Part shown: positions 8,658-17,786 of the stretch, one piece after another | Numbering within the stretch: position 1 is the stretch's first letter | Layout of the letters: the number at the start of each line of letters is the position of its first letter | Source: Mycolicibacterium mageritense | Lineage (GTDB): Bacteria; Actinomycetota; Actinomycetes; Mycobacteriales; Mycobacteriaceae | Direction: 5' to 3' | Length of the DNA stretch: 64,000 nucleotides | NCBI RefSeq assembly: GCF_010727475.1 | Contig: NZ_AP022567.1 | Location: 6,882,001-6,946,000, forward strand | Notes under the pieces: model-generated | Databases searched by the model: none | Seen by the model: the letters and a program-made list of their open reading frames with translations, nothing else | What the model was told of the DNA's origin: nothing | Position numbers and translations under genes: made by a program

Positions 8658-10919
8658 ATGCACGACGACGCCTACGTCCGCGATATCGCTACGCTGCGAA
8701 TCACCGATGCCGAGGAGGCCGGCGGCAAGGGAGCCAACCTTGGCGAACTCGTTGCCGCAGGCCTGCCTGCACCACCAGGATTCGTGCTCATGCGGTCGAG
8801 TTACCAGGACTCCATGCGCGCCGGTGGGATCGACACCGAGTTGGCTGTGCTGCACGCCGAAGCTCTGGCTGACGCTGCCGATACGGCACGTCTTTCCGAA
8901 TTGTGTCGTCACATGCAGTCATTGGTGACCAAGGTCGGCGTCTGCCACCCTGTGCGTGACGCGACGTTGGCCGCGTACCGCCGCCTGGGTGCCGATTCGG
9001 TTGTGGCCGTGCGATCTTCGGCAACCGGAGAGGACGGGCGCGACGCCTCGTTCGCGGGGATGAATCGCACAGTTACCAACGTGGTGGGCGAGGCAGCCCT
9101 CCTCGAGGCCGTGACACAGTGCTGGTCGTCGCTGTTCACGCCGCGCGTCCTGACGTATCGGGCCAGCCGTGGATTCACCGCTCCTCCGGCGATGGCCGTG
9201 GTCGTTCAACAGATGATCGCTGCCGAGCAAGCCGGAGTTGCGTTCACAAGCGATCCGAGCACGGGCAATGGCGACCATGTCGTCATCGAGGCCGCGTTCG
9301 GCCAGGGTGAGGTGGTGGTGTCCGGCAAGGTTCAACCAGACACATACGTAGTCGACAAGCAGACCCTGCAGGTTCTCGACGCCCGCATCGGGTTCAAGGC
9401 CATCAAGATCGTCCGGGATCCGGAGGGGCACGACGCGATGATCGAATTGGCTCCCCCGGAAGCCCAGTCACGGGTTCTGGATGACGAAACTCTACGCCGA
9501 ATCACGCAGCTGGCGATCGCGGCAGAAGAGCACAACGGCTGTCCGCAGGATGTCGAGTGGGCCATCGCTGCCGGCAAGGTGTGGCTGGTGCAGGCCCGGC
9601 CCATCACGACGCTGGCCGCGCCCAGCCAGGACCAAGAACCCAGCGTGCTTGCCCGCGGGCTTCCGGCCGCACCGGGTAGCGCCTCCGGCAACGTGCGGGT
9701 CTTACGTACACCCGAGGACGGGGAGCGCCTGCTCGACGGTGAGATTCTCGTGGCGCCGACGACGAATCCGGACTGGCTGCCAACCATTCGCCGCGCCGCG
9801 GCGGTGGTGACCGAATCCGGTGGGATGACATGCCATGCCGCCATCGTGGCCCGGGAGCTGGGCGTGCCGTGCGTGGTGGGCGTCCGTTCGGCCACCACGA
9901 TCCTGCACGACGGCGCGACGGTGACGGTCGACGGCACCCGCGGACAGGTGACTGCAGGCAGTATGGCACCGTCCCGGTCGACCGTGTCCGAGCGGGTGGA
10001 GCTGTCACTCCCCCGTGGCGAAGTCACGGGGACCAAGATCTATGTGAATCTCGCGATGCCGGAGTCCGCGGAAGCCGTCGCAGCCCAGGACGTCGATGGT
10101 GTTGGCCTGCTCCGTGCTGAATTCATGCTCGCACAAGCTCTTTCAGGACGGCACCCACGGGACTTGATCGCACACGGTGAACAAGAGCATCTCATCGAGG
10201 CCGTGGCAGGCGCTGTCGATCGCATCGCTGCGGCCTTCGCACCGAGGCCCGTGATCTACCGGACGATGGACTTCCGCACCAACGAGTTTCGCGGATTGCG
10301 CGGCGGCAAGGCGTACGAACCGGTCGAGCACAACCCGATGATCGGCTATCGCGGCTGCTATCGCTACGTCAAGGAGCCCGACCTGTTCGCCCTCGAGCTG
10401 ACGGCGTTGGCCCGCGTACGGGAACACTCACCAAATGTGCATGTGATGATCCCTTTCGTGCGTACGCGATGGGAACTCGAGGAGTGCCTCACGCTCATCG
10501 ACGCCAGTCCACTCGGGCACCAACGCGGTTTGCATCGCTGGGTAATGGCCGAGGTGCCCTCGGTGGTGCATTGGCTTCCCGAGTACATCGGTCTGGGCAT
10601 CGATGGCGTCTCCATCGGCAGCAACGATCTCACCCAATTGATGCTCGGTGTCGACCGCGATTCCGACATCTGCGCTGAACTGTTCGACGAGTCCGACCCC
10701 GCGGTCCTCGACGCGATCGGCCAGATAGTCACCACAGCAAACAGACGCGGGATCACGTCCTCGCTGTGCGGCCAGGCGCCTTCGACCAAACCTGCGTTTG
10801 CCGAGCACCTTGTTCGCATGGGCATCACATCCGTATCGGTCAACCCTGATGCCGCGGCAGCCGCGCGCCGTGTCGTGGCCGCAGCCGAACGACGCCTGCT
10901 GCTCGACTCAGTGCGGTAG
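8658..10919 (+). CDS. Phosphoenolpyruvate synthase-like / PEP-utilising enzyme
   Basis: About 753 residues with the full PEP-synthase order: an N-terminal ATP-grasp pyruvate-phosphate-dikinase domain (GGKGANLGELVAAGLPAPPG, VAVRSSATGEDGRDASFAG), the mobile phospho-histidine domain (ESGGMTCHAAIVARELGVP, His about residue 393) and a C-terminal PEP/pyruvate barrel (SIGSNDLTQLMLGVDRD, SLCGQAPS). It would interconvert pyruvate and PEP with ATP, a gluconeogenic step useful during dormancy. ATG 8658 is preferred over ATG 8628 or 8580, because the family begins close to the GGKGANLGEL motif and the upstream ATG overlaps a DosR-like site. The stop is 3 nt before the downstream ATPase start, so the two genes are coupled. 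Confidence 0.88.
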   Translation: MHDDAYVRDIATLRITDAEEAGGKGANLGELVAAGLPAPPGFVLMRSSYQDSMRAGGIDTELAVLHAEALADAADTARLSELCRHMQSLVTKVGVCHPVRDATLAAYRRLGADSVVAVRSSATGEDGRDASFAGMNRTVTNVVGEAALLEAVTQCWSSLFTPRVLTYRASRGFTAPPAMAVVVQQMIAAEQAGVAFTSDPSTGNGDHVVIEAAFGQGEVVVSGKVQPDTYVVDKQTLQVLDARIGFKAIKIVRDPEGHDAMIELAPPEAQSRVLDDETLRRITQLAIAAEEHNGCPQDVEWAIAAGKVWLVQARPITTLAAPSQDQEPSVLARGLPAAPGSASGNVRVLRTPEDGERLLDGEILVAPTTNPDWLPTIRRAAAVVTESGGMTCHAAIVARELGVPCVVGVRSATTILHDGATVTVDGTRGQVTAGSMAPSRSTVSERVELSLPRGEVTGTKIYVNLAMPESAEAVAAQDVDGVGLLRAEFMLAQALSGRHPRDLIAHGEQEHLIEAVAGAVDRIAAAFAPRPVIYRTMDFRTNEFRGLRGGKAYEPVEHNPMIGYRGCYRYVKEPDLFALELTALARVREHSPNVHVMIPFVRTRWELEECLTLIDASPLGHQRGLHRWVMAEVPSVVHWLPEYIGLGIDGVSIGSNDLTQLMLGVDRDSDICAELFDESDPAVLDAIGQIVTTANRRGITSSLCGQAPSTKPAFAEHLVRMGITSVSVNPDAAAAARRVVAAAERRLLLDSVR

Positions 10920-10922
10920 CGC

Positions 10923-13547
10923 GTGACCACCGCGCAGATCCGAACATTGCATGGCCTTCGAATAGTCGCTGAGGCGAATCTGTCTGATCTGCTGCTGCAA
11001 CTCGACACGACCCAAGACGGATTGTCGACCGCGGAGGCGAACGCCAGGCTCGGACGCTACGGCCCCAACGCGGTGCGCACGCACCGGGTGAATGCGGCCG
11101 CGGTGCTGCGACGTCAACTCAACAATGCGGTGCTGGCATTGCTGGCCGCGACTGCGGTGCTGTCGTTCTTTCTCGGCGACAGCACGCAAGCCTGCATCAT
11201 CGGCATCATTCTCGTGATCAGTGTCGGGCTCAGCTTCGTCAACGAGTACCGCGCCGAACGCGCCACGGCGGCGCTGCATTCGCGGGTCAGACACAACGCG
11301 GTGGTGCGCCGCGACGGCCGGTTCAGCAGGATCGACGTCACCGCGTTGGTGCCCGGCGACGTCATCCGGCTCGAACTCGGCGAACTGGTGCCTGCGGATG
11401 TCCGACTCATCGACACCGCCGGCCTGGAATGCAATGAGAGCATTCTGACCGGTGAATCGACACCCGCTCAGAAGTCCGCTGCGTCGTCGCCGCGTGATCC
11501 CACGATCGCCGATGCGAACAACCTGGCTTTCATGGGCACGGTGGTCAGTGCCGGCGATGCCACCGCCGTGGTTTACGCGACCGGAGCCGATGCCGAATTC
11601 GGCCGGATCGCAGCAGGTCTCGGCGAACGCGAACCCGAGACAGATTTTCAGATCGGCTTACGCAGATTCTCCTACCTGTTGCTGAGGGTCGCGATCACAT
11701 TGACGATCGTGATCGTCGTCATCAATCTCCTGTTGCGACGGCCGGTGATCGATTCCGCGCTTTTCGGACTCGCGATCGCCGTCGGTATCACCCCGCAGCT
11801 GTTGCCAGCCGTGGTGAGCACGAGTCTCGCATCGGGGTCACGCCGATTGGCGCGACTCAAAGTTCTGGTGAAGCGGCTGGTGTGCATCGAAGATCTCGGT
11901 GACATCGACATCTTGGTCACCGACAAGACCGGCACCTTGACGGAGGGGCGAATCAGCTACCTCGATGCAGTCGAGCCGACGGGACAGCACTCGGAATCAG
12001 TCCTGCGGTACGGACTCCTGTCCACTGATGTCGACCCCGCTACCGGGGGCGCCGGCGCCAACGATCTCGACACCGCCCTCTGGGAGGGCCGACCCGCGCT
12101 CACCGATGTCACGCGTGTCGCGATTCTGCCTTTCGACCATGACCGCAGAGCCACCTCGGCCCTGGCTGATACGCCCGACGGACGGATTCTGGTTGCCAAG
12201 GGCGCTCCCGAACAGATCATGGCGCGGTGTACGAAGCTACCCGAGTCAGCCCAATCCACTCTGTCGGAGCTGTTCGCGGATGGCCGACGCGTCGTCGCAG
12301 TCGCGAGCAGGCCCGCGCCTGACCTCGGGAGTATCACGGCGTCCGACGAGGCAGGGTTGACGCTCGACGGCTTCCTGGTGTTCGCGGACAACCCGAAAGC
12401 AGCTGCCCGCGAGTCGCTGGCACGGTTGGCGGCACTCGGCATCGAGGTGAAAGTGGCGACGGGAGATAATCCGCAAGTTGCCGAGAAGGTCTGCGCCGAG
12501 CTGGGTCTGGTGTCCAAAGGCACTGTCACCGGCAATGCGCTGGATCAGCTCTCCGATACACAGCTCGATGTACTGACCCGGCGCACCACGATTTTCGCGC
12601 GGGTTTCTCCGGAGCAGAAGTCACGGCTGGTGGCCTCGCTCCGGCGAAACGGGCGTTCGGTCGGGTTTCTCGGGGACGGTGTGAACGACGCACTGGCCCT
12701 GCATTCGGCCGACATCGGAATCTCGGTCGACACCGCCACCGACGTCGCAAAGGACGCCGCGGACGTGGTGCTGTTGGAAAAGGATCTCGGCGTATTGGCC
12801 GCCGGCGTCGCGGAAGGGCGACGCATCTTCGCGAACACCATCAAGTACGTGCTGATGGGCACCTCGAGCAACTTCGGCAATATGTTCAGCGCGGCAGCCG
12901 CCTCGGCGGTGCTGCCCTTCTTGCCCATGCTGCCCAGCCAGATTCTGCTGAACAACCTGCTCTACGACACCTCGCAACTGGCGATCCCCACCGACCGCGT
13001 CGACTCCGAGCAGTTGCATGCGCCGTCACATTGGAACATCGCATTCATCAGACGGTTCATGCTGACCTTCGGGCCGATCAGCTCGCTGTTCGACTTTTTG
13101 ACGTTCGGACTGATGATCGGAGTGTTGCATGCCGGGGCGGTCCAGTTCCGAACCGGGTGGTTCGTGGAATCTCTTGCGACACAGACACTGATCATCTTCG
13201 CGATTCGAACCCGCAGGGTGCCGTTCCTGCGGAGCAGGCCAAGTCCGGTCCTGGCCGTTTCCACCGCGGTGGTCATCGCGGCCGGTATCGGACTGACCGT
13301 GTCCCCCTTGGCCCCTCGGCTCGGCTTCACTCCTCTGCCGTGGCAGTTCTTCCTGGCCCTGGTGCTGATGACGGTCACCTATCTGGTCCTTGTGGAGATC
13401 ACCAAGACCGTGTTCTACGCCGAACCGATTCGAATCGCGGGTGCACCACATCGCACCCGTGGGCACGTGCACCGTGTACACCGCCGAGCCGCTCGGTTCA
13501 GCCGTGCCGAATCTCTGCCGGCACGGGTCAGCGCATTGCCAGATTGA
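10923..13547 (+). CDS. P-type cation ATPase, MgtA-like (P3B)
   Basis: An 874-residue P-type ATPase. Actuator motif ILTGESTP, phosphorylation motif VTDKTGTLTEG and hinge GDGVNDALAL are all present. The GITPQLLPAVVSTSLASGS segment before DKTGT and the late membrane motif ILLNNLLYDTSQLAIPTDRVD resemble bacterial Mg-importing MgtA/MgtB rather than the P2A CtpF (Rv1997) that I recall as the DosR-regulated ATPase of M. tuberculosis. Ten membrane helices are expected. The GTG start lies 3 nt after the PEP-synthase-like stop with little Shine-Dalgarno, indicating coupling; Mg-ATP-dependent PEP synthesis makes a magnesium role plausible but not shown. Its 3' end overlaps the convergent WS/DGAT gene by 20 bp. 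Confidence 0.85.
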   Translation: MTTAQIRTLHGLRIVAEANLSDLLLQLDTTQDGLSTAEANARLGRYGPNAVRTHRVNAAAVLRRQLNNAVLALLAATAVLSFFLGDSTQACIIGIILVISVGLSFVNEYRAERATAALHSRVRHNAVVRRDGRFSRIDVTALVPGDVIRLELGELVPADVRLIDTAGLECNESILTGESTPAQKSAASSPRDPTIADANNLAFMGTVVSAGDATAVVYATGADAEFGRIAAGLGEREPETDFQIGLRRFSYLLLRVAITLTIVIVVINLLLRRPVIDSALFGLAIAVGITPQLLPAVVSTSLASGSRRLARLKVLVKRLVCIEDLGDIDILVTDKTGTLTEGRISYLDAVEPTGQHSESVLRYGLLSTDVDPATGGAGANDLDTALWEGRPALTDVTRVAILPFDHDRRATSALADTPDGRILVAKGAPEQIMARCTKLPESAQSTLSELFADGRRVVAVASRPAPDLGSITASDEAGLTLDGFLVFADNPKAAARESLARLAALGIEVKVATGDNPQVAEKVCAELGLVSKGTVTGNALDQLSDTQLDVLTRRTTIFARVSPEQKSRLVASLRRNGRSVGFLGDGVNDALALHSADIGISVDTATDVAKDAADVVLLEKDLGVLAAGVAEGRRIFANTIKYVLMGTSSNFGNMFSAAAASAVLPFLPMLPSQILLNNLLYDTSQLAIPTDRVDSEQLHAPSHWNIAFIRRFMLTFGPISSLFDFLTFGLMIGVLHAGAVQFRTGWFVESLATQTLIIFAIRTRRVPFLRSRPSPVLAVSTAVVIAAGIGLTVSPLAPRLGFTPLPWQFFLALVLMTVTYLVLVEITKTVFYAEPIRIAGAPHRTRGHVHRVHRRAARFSRAESLPARVSALPD

Positions 13548-14835
13548 GGACTTCGTCGAATCCCTCGACGAGGCAGCCATGGAAGGCGTGGTAATCAGGA
13601 ACCGCACCGACGTCCACGTTGACGCCGATGCCGCAGGTGTCCACGTAAGAGAACATCGTCACGTTGAGAGCCGCTCCCAATGTCGGAGAGAACGCGTATT
13701 GCATCCGGACCGGCGCTCCGGCAAGAGAAACGGGCTTCGGGAAACCCGGAACATCGCTTGCGATGAAGTCCACGTGTCGCAGCGCGGAGGTGACATAGCG
13801 ACGCGGCATCGCGTTGAGCACCGCTGCGATGGCCGAGGTATGGGCCAATGCCTTTTCGCTGCGGGCAATACCGGCGTGTTCGTGAATCGCCCGAATCCGG
13901 CTGCCGGGGTCCGTCAGATCAACCGGGACGCGGAACCGGCTCAGCGTCGCCCGATTCCCGCCCGCCGGATCATTTCCGGTTCGGATGCTTATTGGCATCG
14001 AAACCAGAAGTTCTGCTACGGGCGCAGCGTGGTTTTCGTGGTATCGGCGAAGCCCGCCTGCGATCGCCGCGATGAGCGCGTCGTTCAACGTGCCGCCTGC
14101 CGCATGCGCCGCACGCAAAAGCTCTGCTTTCGACACCTCGTGAGTGCCGACATGCCTACGCGGAGAACGCTTTACCATCAGACGTGATTGCGGCCCGTTC
14201 ATCGGCCGAGCAGTCCGGACCATCGACGCGGCCGTCGTACAGGCCGCTGCCGCGGCGGCCAACGGATGGCGAACAGACGGCACAAAAAGTCGTCGTGCTT
14301 GGATCAATGCCGATAGCGGCGCGCCGACGTGACTGGTCTCACGTCCGCTGGGCACACTCTGCTCCGACGGTTCGATGCAGTCATAGAGGACCGAGGCGAG
14401 CTGGACAGCACCGACGCCGTCGGTCATCGCGTGATCGAGTTTGCACAGCAGGGCCGCGGCACCGTCGGCGAGTCCGTCGACGAGAGTCGCTTCCCACAGC
14501 GGGTGGGCGCGGTCGTAATCAGCCATCGCAGCAATCTGAACCCGCTCGAGTAGCACGTCGAGGTTTCCGAGTTCGGGCGTCCTTTCCCGCCGCACGTGAA
14601 ATCCGAGATCGAACTCAGGATCGAGCTCCCAGTGTGGCGGAAGCGGTGGCGTCGATCGCTTCACGATCTGGCGGAATCTCGGGGCCGCAAGGCTGATCCG
14701 ATTGAACCGGTCGACCACCTCGTGCCAGTCCGGGCAACGTTCGAGCATGGTGAGCGTGACGATGGTCGAATGGAGCACCGGGTCGTCCCCGATGGCCCAC
14801 ATGAACGCGTCGCTGCTGCTTAGGTACTCGGTCAT
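13528..14835 (-). CDS. WS/DGAT wax ester synthase/diacylglycerol acyltransferase
   Basis: About 435 residues, the family's usual length. It starts MTEYLSSSDAFMW, the normal WS/DGAT N-terminus, so ATG 14835 is chosen over the in-frame TTG at 14859. The acyltransferase motif reads LDHAMTDGVGAVQL: in the usual HHxxxDG motif the first His is Asp here while the second His and the DG are kept. The C-terminal domain has NRATLSRFRVPVDLTDP and DFIASDVPGFPKPVSLAG. The enzyme makes storage triacylglycerol or wax ester from acyl-CoA, as dormant mycobacteria do through DosR-controlled tgs1. It lies immediately after an Rv2628-type small gene and is probably cotranscribed with it. Confidence 0.88.
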   Translation of the reverse strand: MTEYLSSSDAFMWAIGDDPVLHSTIVTLTMLERCPDWHEVVDRFNRISLAAPRFRQIVKRSTPPLPPHWELDPEFDLGFHVRRERTPELGNLDVLLERVQIAAMADYDRAHPLWEATLVDGLADGAAALLCKLDHAMTDGVGAVQLASVLYDCIEPSEQSVPSGRETSHVGAPLSALIQARRLFVPSVRHPLAAAAAACTTAASMVRTARPMNGPQSRLMVKRSPRRHVGTHEVSKAELLRAAHAAGGTLNDALIAAIAGGLRRYHENHAAPVAELLVSMPISIRTGNDPAGGNRATLSRFRVPVDLTDPGSRIRAIHEHAGIARSEKALAHTSAIAAVLNAMPRRYVTSALRHVDFIASDVPGFPKPVSLAGAPVRMQYAFSPTLGAALNVTMFSYVDTCGIGVNVDVGAVPDYHAFHGCLVEGFDEVLNLAMR

Positions 14836-14855
14836 CGCCTCAGCACCATGGAAAT

Positions 14856-15113
14856 TCAAGCCACAGCTATGTCAATGGACAACCAGTCGCCGAGGGCAAG
14901 TGCCGCAGGCCAGTCGCCTGCACCGACCGCATCGGCAAATTCCCTGACCAACGGGCTGTGGACACCGGGTTCCGACAACCACGCTGAAACCGTCACAGGG
15001 ATCGCGTCAGCCGGTACCTGCACCACGCGTCCGGCATGCAGCCTGTCGGTGAGCTGGTAGGTGGCCGCCGGTGGCAGCTTGTGGTGACGGGTGAGGCAGG
15101 CTGGTGTTTTCAT
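14856..15113 (-). CDS. Small dormancy protein, Rv2628 type
   Basis: An 85-residue protein starting at ATG 15113 (GAGGAG upstream). Its body (YQLTDRLHAGRVVQVPADAI, VSAWLSEPGVHSPLVREFA, GDWPAALALGDWLSIDIAVA) resembles, as I recall it, the C-terminal two thirds of M. tuberculosis Rv2628, a DosR-regulon latency antigen of unknown function. No signal peptide or membrane segment is seen. The stop lies just before the WS/DGAT start, so the pair is probably an operon. Confidence 0.72.
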   Translation of the reverse strand: MKTPACLTRHHKLPPAATYQLTDRLHAGRVVQVPADAIPVTVSAWLSEPGVHSPLVREFADAVGAGDWPAALALGDWLSIDIAVA

Positions 15114-15170
15114 CGGTGGCTCCTCGTAACGATCCTGCCTGTCCATCACACCGCCGGATGAGGCGACATC

Positions 15171-15190
15171 CCAGGGTCGAAAGCCACAAC
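15171..15190. promoter_or_regulatory. Weak DosR-box-like sequence upstream of the Rv2628-type gene
   Basis: CCAGGGTCGAAAGCCACAAC retains GGG-C and a degenerate second half. It sits 58 bp upstream of the start at 15113, a sensible promoter position, but matches only about half of the consensus. Confidence 0.3.
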
Positions 15191-15197
15191 CTGCGGG

Positions 15198-17600
15198 CTA
15201 CTTCGGTCCACGTTCGGCAGGCTCCGCCATGGACCTTCTCGTCGGTGCGAGGAACCTAAGGCCCTGCGAGTCATCCTCGGGCGCAAGGGTGAAGTAGTTC
15301 TCCTCCTCCTGTACGAAATGGAGGCGGAGCAGTGCGTACAGACCGTAGAGACACGCGAGCAGGTCGTCGACTTGGTCAGGTTGGATACCGCCGGAGTCCT
15401 CGGCCATTTGCACGTGCCTGCCGATTCGCTCGGCGAGGCGCTGGATCTCGGAATGAGTCCGGCTCATGGTCGCGGTGGCTTCACCACTTTGCAGCGGGGC
15501 GGCCAACGCAGGATAGAGTTCGGTCTCTTCGGCACGTTCATGCGGCAAGATCTGTTCGTTCAGGAGCGCGTAGGCCGCGGTCACAGCCTCCAGTGCCCGG
15601 CCGTCGGGGCCCGCAACCAACTGGTCGGCACTCTCGCGGATCAGGCCGATTGAGTCGCGCAGCTGGTCATGTTCAGCGGCGAAGCGGTGCAACAGCTTCT
15701 CGGTGTCGACCGGCAGTGGCACTTGAGCGCCCGGCCGGCCGCGTAACGCACGCAACGCGTTGAGAATGACGGTGACGTCGATCCCCTCCTGCAACATCGC
15801 ACCGGGCGCCGGCGGCAGCCAACCCAGTGCAGCGACTGCCATCGCCAGCAGGGACAAGGTCATTCCGACGGCTGCACTCTGGACCGCGATCCGACGCGAC
15901 CGGCGCGCGATGTCCATCGCGTCGGCGACCCGATCGAGGCGATCGGTGGTCAATACGATGTCGGAGGCTTCTGACGACGCGCTTGCCCCTCGGGCGCCCA
16001 TCGCCACACCCACGGTGGCGGCCGCGAGCGCCGGAGCGTCGTTGATCCCGTCACCGACCATCACGGTCACGGCTCGACTTCGCTCAGCACGCACAGCGGC
16101 AACCTTGTCTGCTGGACTCTGTTGGGCCAGAACCTCGTCGAGCCCTAGTACCGTCGCAACTTCGCGGGCCGGCTCGGCGCGGTCGCCGGTGAGCATCACC
16201 AACCGCGTGAAACCCGCTGCCCGCAGCCGTCGCATCGTTCGGGGGGCCTGCCGACGCAAAGGATCTCGCAGCAGCACTGCTCCACGCGGCTCGCCGTCGA
16301 TGCACACCCACGCCAGCGCGGCGCTGTCCAGCCGCGCCCGGCTGACCGCACCGCGCGCCCACGTGCCGATCACATCGTCATCGGGGAGTCTCCCTACCGT
16401 CACCCGCCGCTGGTCGAGATCCGCACTGACACCGCGACCGGGTTCTTCGCTGATGTTGGTCGGCAGCGACAGGTGTAAACCTCGCGCCAGCGCCTCGGTG
16501 ACTATCGCCTCCGCCAGAACGTGCGGCGACATCTGATCGACCGATGCGGCCAGACGGAGAACCTCGGTGCTGTCCATCCCGGGCGCGGCGACGACGTCGA
16601 CGACCGCAGGCCGGCCCATCGTCAGAGTGCCTGTCTTGTCCATCACCAAAGTCGTTGCATGGCCGAGGTTCTCCAGCGCGCCACCACTTCTGATGACCAC
16701 ACCGATACGCGAAGCCCGCGAGAGTCCCGACACAATCGCCACAGGAGCGGCCAACAGCAACGGGCACGGCGTCGCGACGACAAGGACCGCAACGGCCCGC
16801 ACCGCTGAACCGCTCGCCAGCCACGCCCCGCCGGCAATCAACAACGTCAAAGGTAAGAAATACGCCGCGTACCGATCTGCGAGTCGTACCACCGGTGCGC
16901 TCTCTGCACCGGCCTGACGCGCGAGTCGTACGATGCCGGCGTAGGTACTCTGCTCGGCGTTTGCGGACGCCCGTAACCCGAATGCACCACCGGCGTTGAC
17001 GACTCCGCTGCGCACCGAGTCACCCAAATTTCGTTCGACAGCCAACGGCTCGCCGGTCAGTGCTGACTCATCGAGGACTGCGACACCGTCCACGACGCGG
17101 CCATCGACGGGAACCACGTCGCCCGGCGCGACCATCAGCACGTCACCGACGGCAACCTCCGCCAGCGAGATGACGCTCACCTGGCCGCCTTCACGCCGAC
17201 GCGCGAAACGAGGCGCACGCTTCAGCAGGGCCGTCAAGTCGTGTGAGGCACGACGGGTGGCGGCAGCGTCAAGAGCCCGTCCCCCGGCCAGCATCACCGC
17301 AATCAGCGCACCCGCGAGATACTCGCCCACGAACAGTGTGCCGAGGAGCGAGAGCACTGCAATGAGGTCCACGCCGAGACGGCCTCGGCGCAAAGACATC
17401 ACGACCCAGGCCACCGCGGGCACGATCGCAACTCCAGTGCCGGCGATCCAGCAACCGTCGGCCAGCGTTCGGGCACCGGCCAGCCATGCGATCCCCCCAG
17501 CGATGAGAACCCCGACCGTGAACGCCACGAGGGCCGGCTCCACCATGGGTCGCAGCCGTGTGTAGCCACTGGCAAGCCGTGAGCCGACGGATCTACTCAT
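15198..17600 (-). CDS. P1B-5 heavy-metal ATPase with C-terminal hemerythrin domain
   Basis: An 800-residue metal-transporting P-type ATPase. There is no N-terminal CxxC metal-binding domain. Membrane helices begin about residue 18; the TM4 motif is TPCPLL (about 277), DKTGTLTMG about 320, GDGINDAPAL in the hinge, and QEGIDVTVILNALRALRG in the last helix. TPCP with QEG-D defines the P1B-5 group, linked to Fe/Ni/Co export. Residues about 640-780 form a hemerythrin-like HHE domain (EHDQLR, ILPHERAEETELYP, THSEIQRL, LRLHFVQEEENYF), which could bind a di-iron centre and sense oxygen or iron. The start at ATG 17600 has GGAGGG upstream. It is divergent from a DUF2231 gene across a BlaI-type operator. 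Confidence 0.88.
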   Translation of the reverse strand: MSRSVGSRLASGYTRLRPMVEPALVAFTVGVLIAGGIAWLAGARTLADGCWIAGTGVAIVPAVAWVVMSLRRGRLGVDLIAVLSLLGTLFVGEYLAGALIAVMLAGGRALDAAATRRASHDLTALLKRAPRFARRREGGQVSVISLAEVAVGDVLMVAPGDVVPVDGRVVDGVAVLDESALTGEPLAVERNLGDSVRSGVVNAGGAFGLRASANAEQSTYAGIVRLARQAGAESAPVVRLADRYAAYFLPLTLLIAGGAWLASGSAVRAVAVLVVATPCPLLLAAPVAIVSGLSRASRIGVVIRSGGALENLGHATTLVMDKTGTLTMGRPAVVDVVAAPGMDSTEVLRLAASVDQMSPHVLAEAIVTEALARGLHLSLPTNISEEPGRGVSADLDQRRVTVGRLPDDDVIGTWARGAVSRARLDSAALAWVCIDGEPRGAVLLRDPLRRQAPRTMRRLRAAGFTRLVMLTGDRAEPAREVATVLGLDEVLAQQSPADKVAAVRAERSRAVTVMVGDGINDAPALAAATVGVAMGARGASASSEASDIVLTTDRLDRVADAMDIARRSRRIAVQSAAVGMTLSLLAMAVAALGWLPPAPGAMLQEGIDVTVILNALRALRGRPGAQVPLPVDTEKLLHRFAAEHDQLRDSIGLIRESADQLVAGPDGRALEAVTAAYALLNEQILPHERAEETELYPALAAPLQSGEATATMSRTHSEIQRLAERIGRHVQMAEDSGGIQPDQVDDLLACLYGLYALLRLHFVQEEENYFTLAPEDDSQGLRFLAPTRRSMAEPAERGPK

Positions 17601-17735
17601 CGCACTCCCTCCTGCCCAGCATCGAAACATCGAGGCGCACGCATGTTCTGGCTCGGTCCAGTTCACAACTGCGGCATGGGTAACGGCTAGAGCCGCAAGA
17701 CCTCGCCTCAAAGGGCCTTACGACTCTCGCCGAAC

Positions 17736-17754
17736 TACTACAAACTATGTAGTA
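17736..17754. promoter_or_regulatory. BlaI-type operator
   Basis: TACTACA-AACTA-TGTAGTA is a perfect 7-bp inverted repeat with a 5-nt spacer, of the TACA/TGTA type bound by BlaI/MecI repressors. It lies between the P1B-5 ATPase (minus, start 17600) and the DUF2231 gene (plus, start 17787). A BlaI homologue is encoded 1.4 kb away at 19147-19527. No such repeat is seen in front of blaI itself. Confidence 0.8.
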
Positions 17755-17786
17755 TTCGATCGACGGCTCTATCGTGAGGAGATCGC

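Noticed and set aside
10923..13547. Calling the P-type ATPase ctpF
   Set aside because: Position in the DosR island suggested it, but the membrane motifs (GITPQLLP, ILLNNLLYDTSQL) fit the MgtA type better.
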